From NCBI GenBank assembly GCA_009776695.1, contig WRNI01000026.1:1-14702 (forward strand): a stretch of DNA of 14,702 bases, in the 5' to 3' direction. Shown in pieces: positions 13,616-14,702 of the stretch (its first letter is position 1; every line of letters starts with the position of its first letter). Source of the stretch: Methanomassiliicoccaceae archaeon (lineage in GTDB: Archaea; Thermoplasmatota; Thermoplasmata; Methanomassiliicoccales; Methanomethylophilaceae). The translations under genes and the position numbers were made by a program. Below the pieces are notes generated by a model. It was not told the origin of the DNA. It did no database searches and saw only the letters and a program-made list of their open reading frames with translations.

Positions 13616-14122
13616 TCACAGATCGTCCGTCTCTTTCGAAGTGTACTCGCCGGGCGTGTATCCGTATGCGCCCTCGGGCGCGGTCCTCGGCAGCTTCTTC
13701 GTGAACACTAGATATTTGCTTATCCCCCAGTTCAGTACTATCTCGACGCCGCTGGTGATAACTCTCGCGGGCAATCCGTCAATGCCCATGAAGTTACCGC
13801 CCATGCCGCCGGCGACGAGTATCGAGAACATCACTATCGCGAGAACACCGGTCGCTATCCTTCCCATGATGAACGACCCGAGCTCCGTAGCGACGACGGA
13901 CGTCTCTGTGCTCTTCGACTCAAAGACGAACCATTTGTTCGTAACGAAGGCGAACGACACGCCGCACACCCACGATAAGATGTTGCTTGTGTTCAGGTCG
14001 ACGCCGAGCAGCACGAACAGCGAGTACGAGCCCCATGATATCAGCGTCGTCAAGGCTCCGAACGCCAGATAGAGCACCGTCTCCCTGTTGTTGGCGATCG
14101 TCTCTTTGATGTTCATGGGCAT
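13616..14122 (-). CDS. GtrA-like membrane protein
   Basis: From ATG 14122 it has 168 residues with four hydrophobic helices: YLAFGALTTLISWGSYSLFV, ILSWVCGVSFAFVTNKWFVF, an IMGRIATGVLAIVMFSILVA segment and VEIVLNWGISKYLVFTKK. FAFVTNKWFVF and NWGISKYLVF are typical of the GtrA family, whose members are linked to flipping or handling lipid-linked sugars. ATGs at 14128, 14122 and 14116 are all in frame. I prefer 14122 because it lies 28 bases from the TATA-like box, matching the leaderless genes here. The C-terminal tail after the last helix is hydrophilic and acidic. It faces the dehydratase gene with no intergenic base. Confidence 0.87.
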   Translation of the reverse strand: MPMNIKETIANNRETVLYLAFGALTTLISWGSYSLFVLLGVDLNTSNILSWVCGVSFAFVTNKWFVFESKSTETSVVATELGSFIMGRIATGVLAIVMFSILVAGGMGGNFMGIDGLPARVITSGVEIVLNWGISKYLVFTKKLPRTAPEGAYGYTPGEYTSKETDDL

Positions 14123-14142
14123 CTGCATGAACTGTTCCGATG

Positions 14143-14150
14143 TTTAATAA
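14143..14150 (-). promoter_or_regulatory. Probable TATA box of gtrA
   Basis: TTATTAAA on the minus strand begins 28 bases above ATG 14122. Short inverted arms CGATGT (14138-14143) and ACATCG (14158-14163) flank it. They could be a small operator, though six-base arms may be chance. Confidence 0.4.
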
Positions 14151-14229
14151 TGTGACGACATCGTTCAGTAACGGTCATCGCCCGCCGGTGCCGCCGGCAA
14201 CGGTAAAGTCCCGCGGCCGTCTGAAACAA

Positions 14230-14258
14230 TTATAATATCAGGAATATGATGCTCACCC
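14230..14258 (+). promoter_or_regulatory. Leaderless promoter of the GT-C-like membrane protein gene
   Basis: TTATAATATC (14230-14239) and TGCTCAC (14250-14256) recur with the same 20-base offset as in the promoter at 4345. The ATG follows at 14259, 29 bases after the first T, with no ribosome binding site. The rest of the divergent region 14129-14229 is GC-rich and shows no other clear element. Confidence 0.6.
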
Positions 14259-14702
14259 ATGGGATTGCTGTCCGAGGATGCCAAAAGGGACCAGCTGATA
14301 TACGGTCTCGTCTTCGGTATAGCGTGCGTGATATTCATCATTGCTGTTGCCGTTCTCAACATAGAGTCGGAAGTGATGAAAGATCGTTTTACCAATTCTC
14401 AGGACCTGCTTGACGGCAATCTTCATAACCTGGAGTATCCGCCGCTGGTGCTTGTTCTGATCGCGATACCGAGAGTGTTCGCCGGCACACCGTTCGGCTA
14501 CAGCATAGGGTTCGTCGCGGAGATGTTCGTATTCTTTGTCATAGGACTGCTCATAGTAAGCAAATTTGCGAAGAGGTACGGGAAGGACGAGAAGAGGTGC
14601 ATGCTTGCGTACACGGTACTGATGCTGATAATGATCGAGTTCGTTGTAGACCGGTTCGATATTGTTCCCGCCGTTCTTGCGTTGGCGGCCGTCTACTGCT
14701 AC
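14259..14702 (+). CDS. Multi-pass membrane protein, GT87/GT-C-like, cut by the window end
   Basis: The first 148 codons of a gene that runs past the window. Translation gives MGLLSEDAKRDQLIYGLVFG and then at least four hydrophobic stretches (LIYGLVFGIACVIFIIAVAV, LEYPPLVLVLIAIPRVFA, FVFFVIGLLIVSKFA, MLAYTVLMLIMIEFV). An EYPPL loop after the first helix and DRFDIVPAVLALAAVY are patterns of polyprenyl-phosphate-sugar-dependent GT-C enzymes such as GT87 (DUF2029). Such enzymes transfer sugars from lipid carriers outside the cell, which suits the glycan setting. The family call is by pattern only, and the catalytic half may lie outside the window. It shares promoter sequence with the DUF89 gene. 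Confidence 0.7.
   Translation, partial: MGLLSEDAKRDQLIYGLVFGIACVIFIIAVAVLNIESEVMKDRFTNSQDLLDGNLHNLEYPPLVLVLIAIPRVFAGTPFGYSIGFVAEMFVFFVIGLLIVSKFAKRYGKDEKRCMLAYTVLMLIMIEFVVDRFDIVPAVLALAAVYCY

Overview
The window looks like archaeal chromosome. TruA, PurD, HypB, the translin-family protein and DUF89 are of archaeal type. Start codons sit either about 28-30 bases below a TATA-like box with no ribosome binding site (leaderless), or behind a GGTG or GGAGG ribosome binding site. I infer a Thermoplasmatota methanogen such as a Methanomassiliicoccales member, because HypB implies [NiFe] enzymes and no stop codon in the window is TAG. No rRNA, tRNA, CRISPR array or insertion sequence is visible, so the lineage is an inference.

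Layout. (1) 21-806 (+): an exported, C-terminally anchored surface protein, closed by a hairpin terminator. (2) 834-4212 (-): a housekeeping run hypB-purD-truA-translin, tightly packed. (3) 4213-4374: a divergent promoter region. (4) 4375-9494 (+): a compact operon with a DUF89 metal-dependent phosphatase, a sugar-1-phosphate nucleotidylyltransferase, a GHMP sugar kinase, a fused SIS isomerase plus HAD phosphatase, and a GT4 glycosyltransferase. (5) 9495-10725 (+): a Fic protein with a C-terminal winged helix, preceded by an array of TTGCACTTTG-type repeats. (6) 10749-12402 (-): a second GT4 glycosyltransferase and a VTT/DedA-like membrane protein. (7) 12566-13615 (+): a CDP-glucose 4,6-dehydratase. 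(8) 13616-14122 (-): a GtrA-like membrane protein. (9) 14259 to the window end (+): the start of a multi-pass GT-C-like membrane protein.

How the genes work together. The plus-strand operon carries what looks like the whole route from sedoheptulose 7-phosphate to a GDP-activated D-glycero-D-manno-heptose: SIS isomerase (GmhA-like), GHMP kinase (HddA-like), HAD phosphatase (GmhB-like) and nucleotidylyltransferase (HddC-like), followed by a glycosyltransferase. The right half adds a CDP-6-deoxysugar enzyme, another glycosyltransferase and several membrane proteins of the kinds used to move or transfer lipid-linked sugars. The window is thus mainly a surface-glycan locus with a Fic regulator or toxin gene placed between its two parts.

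The most notable points are the heptose pathway in an apparent archaeon with an isomerase-phosphatase fusion, the repeat array in front of the fic gene, a promoter sequence shared by two distant glycan genes, a likely ACG start codon on the first gene, and exclusive use of TGA as stop codon in all 15 complete genes.
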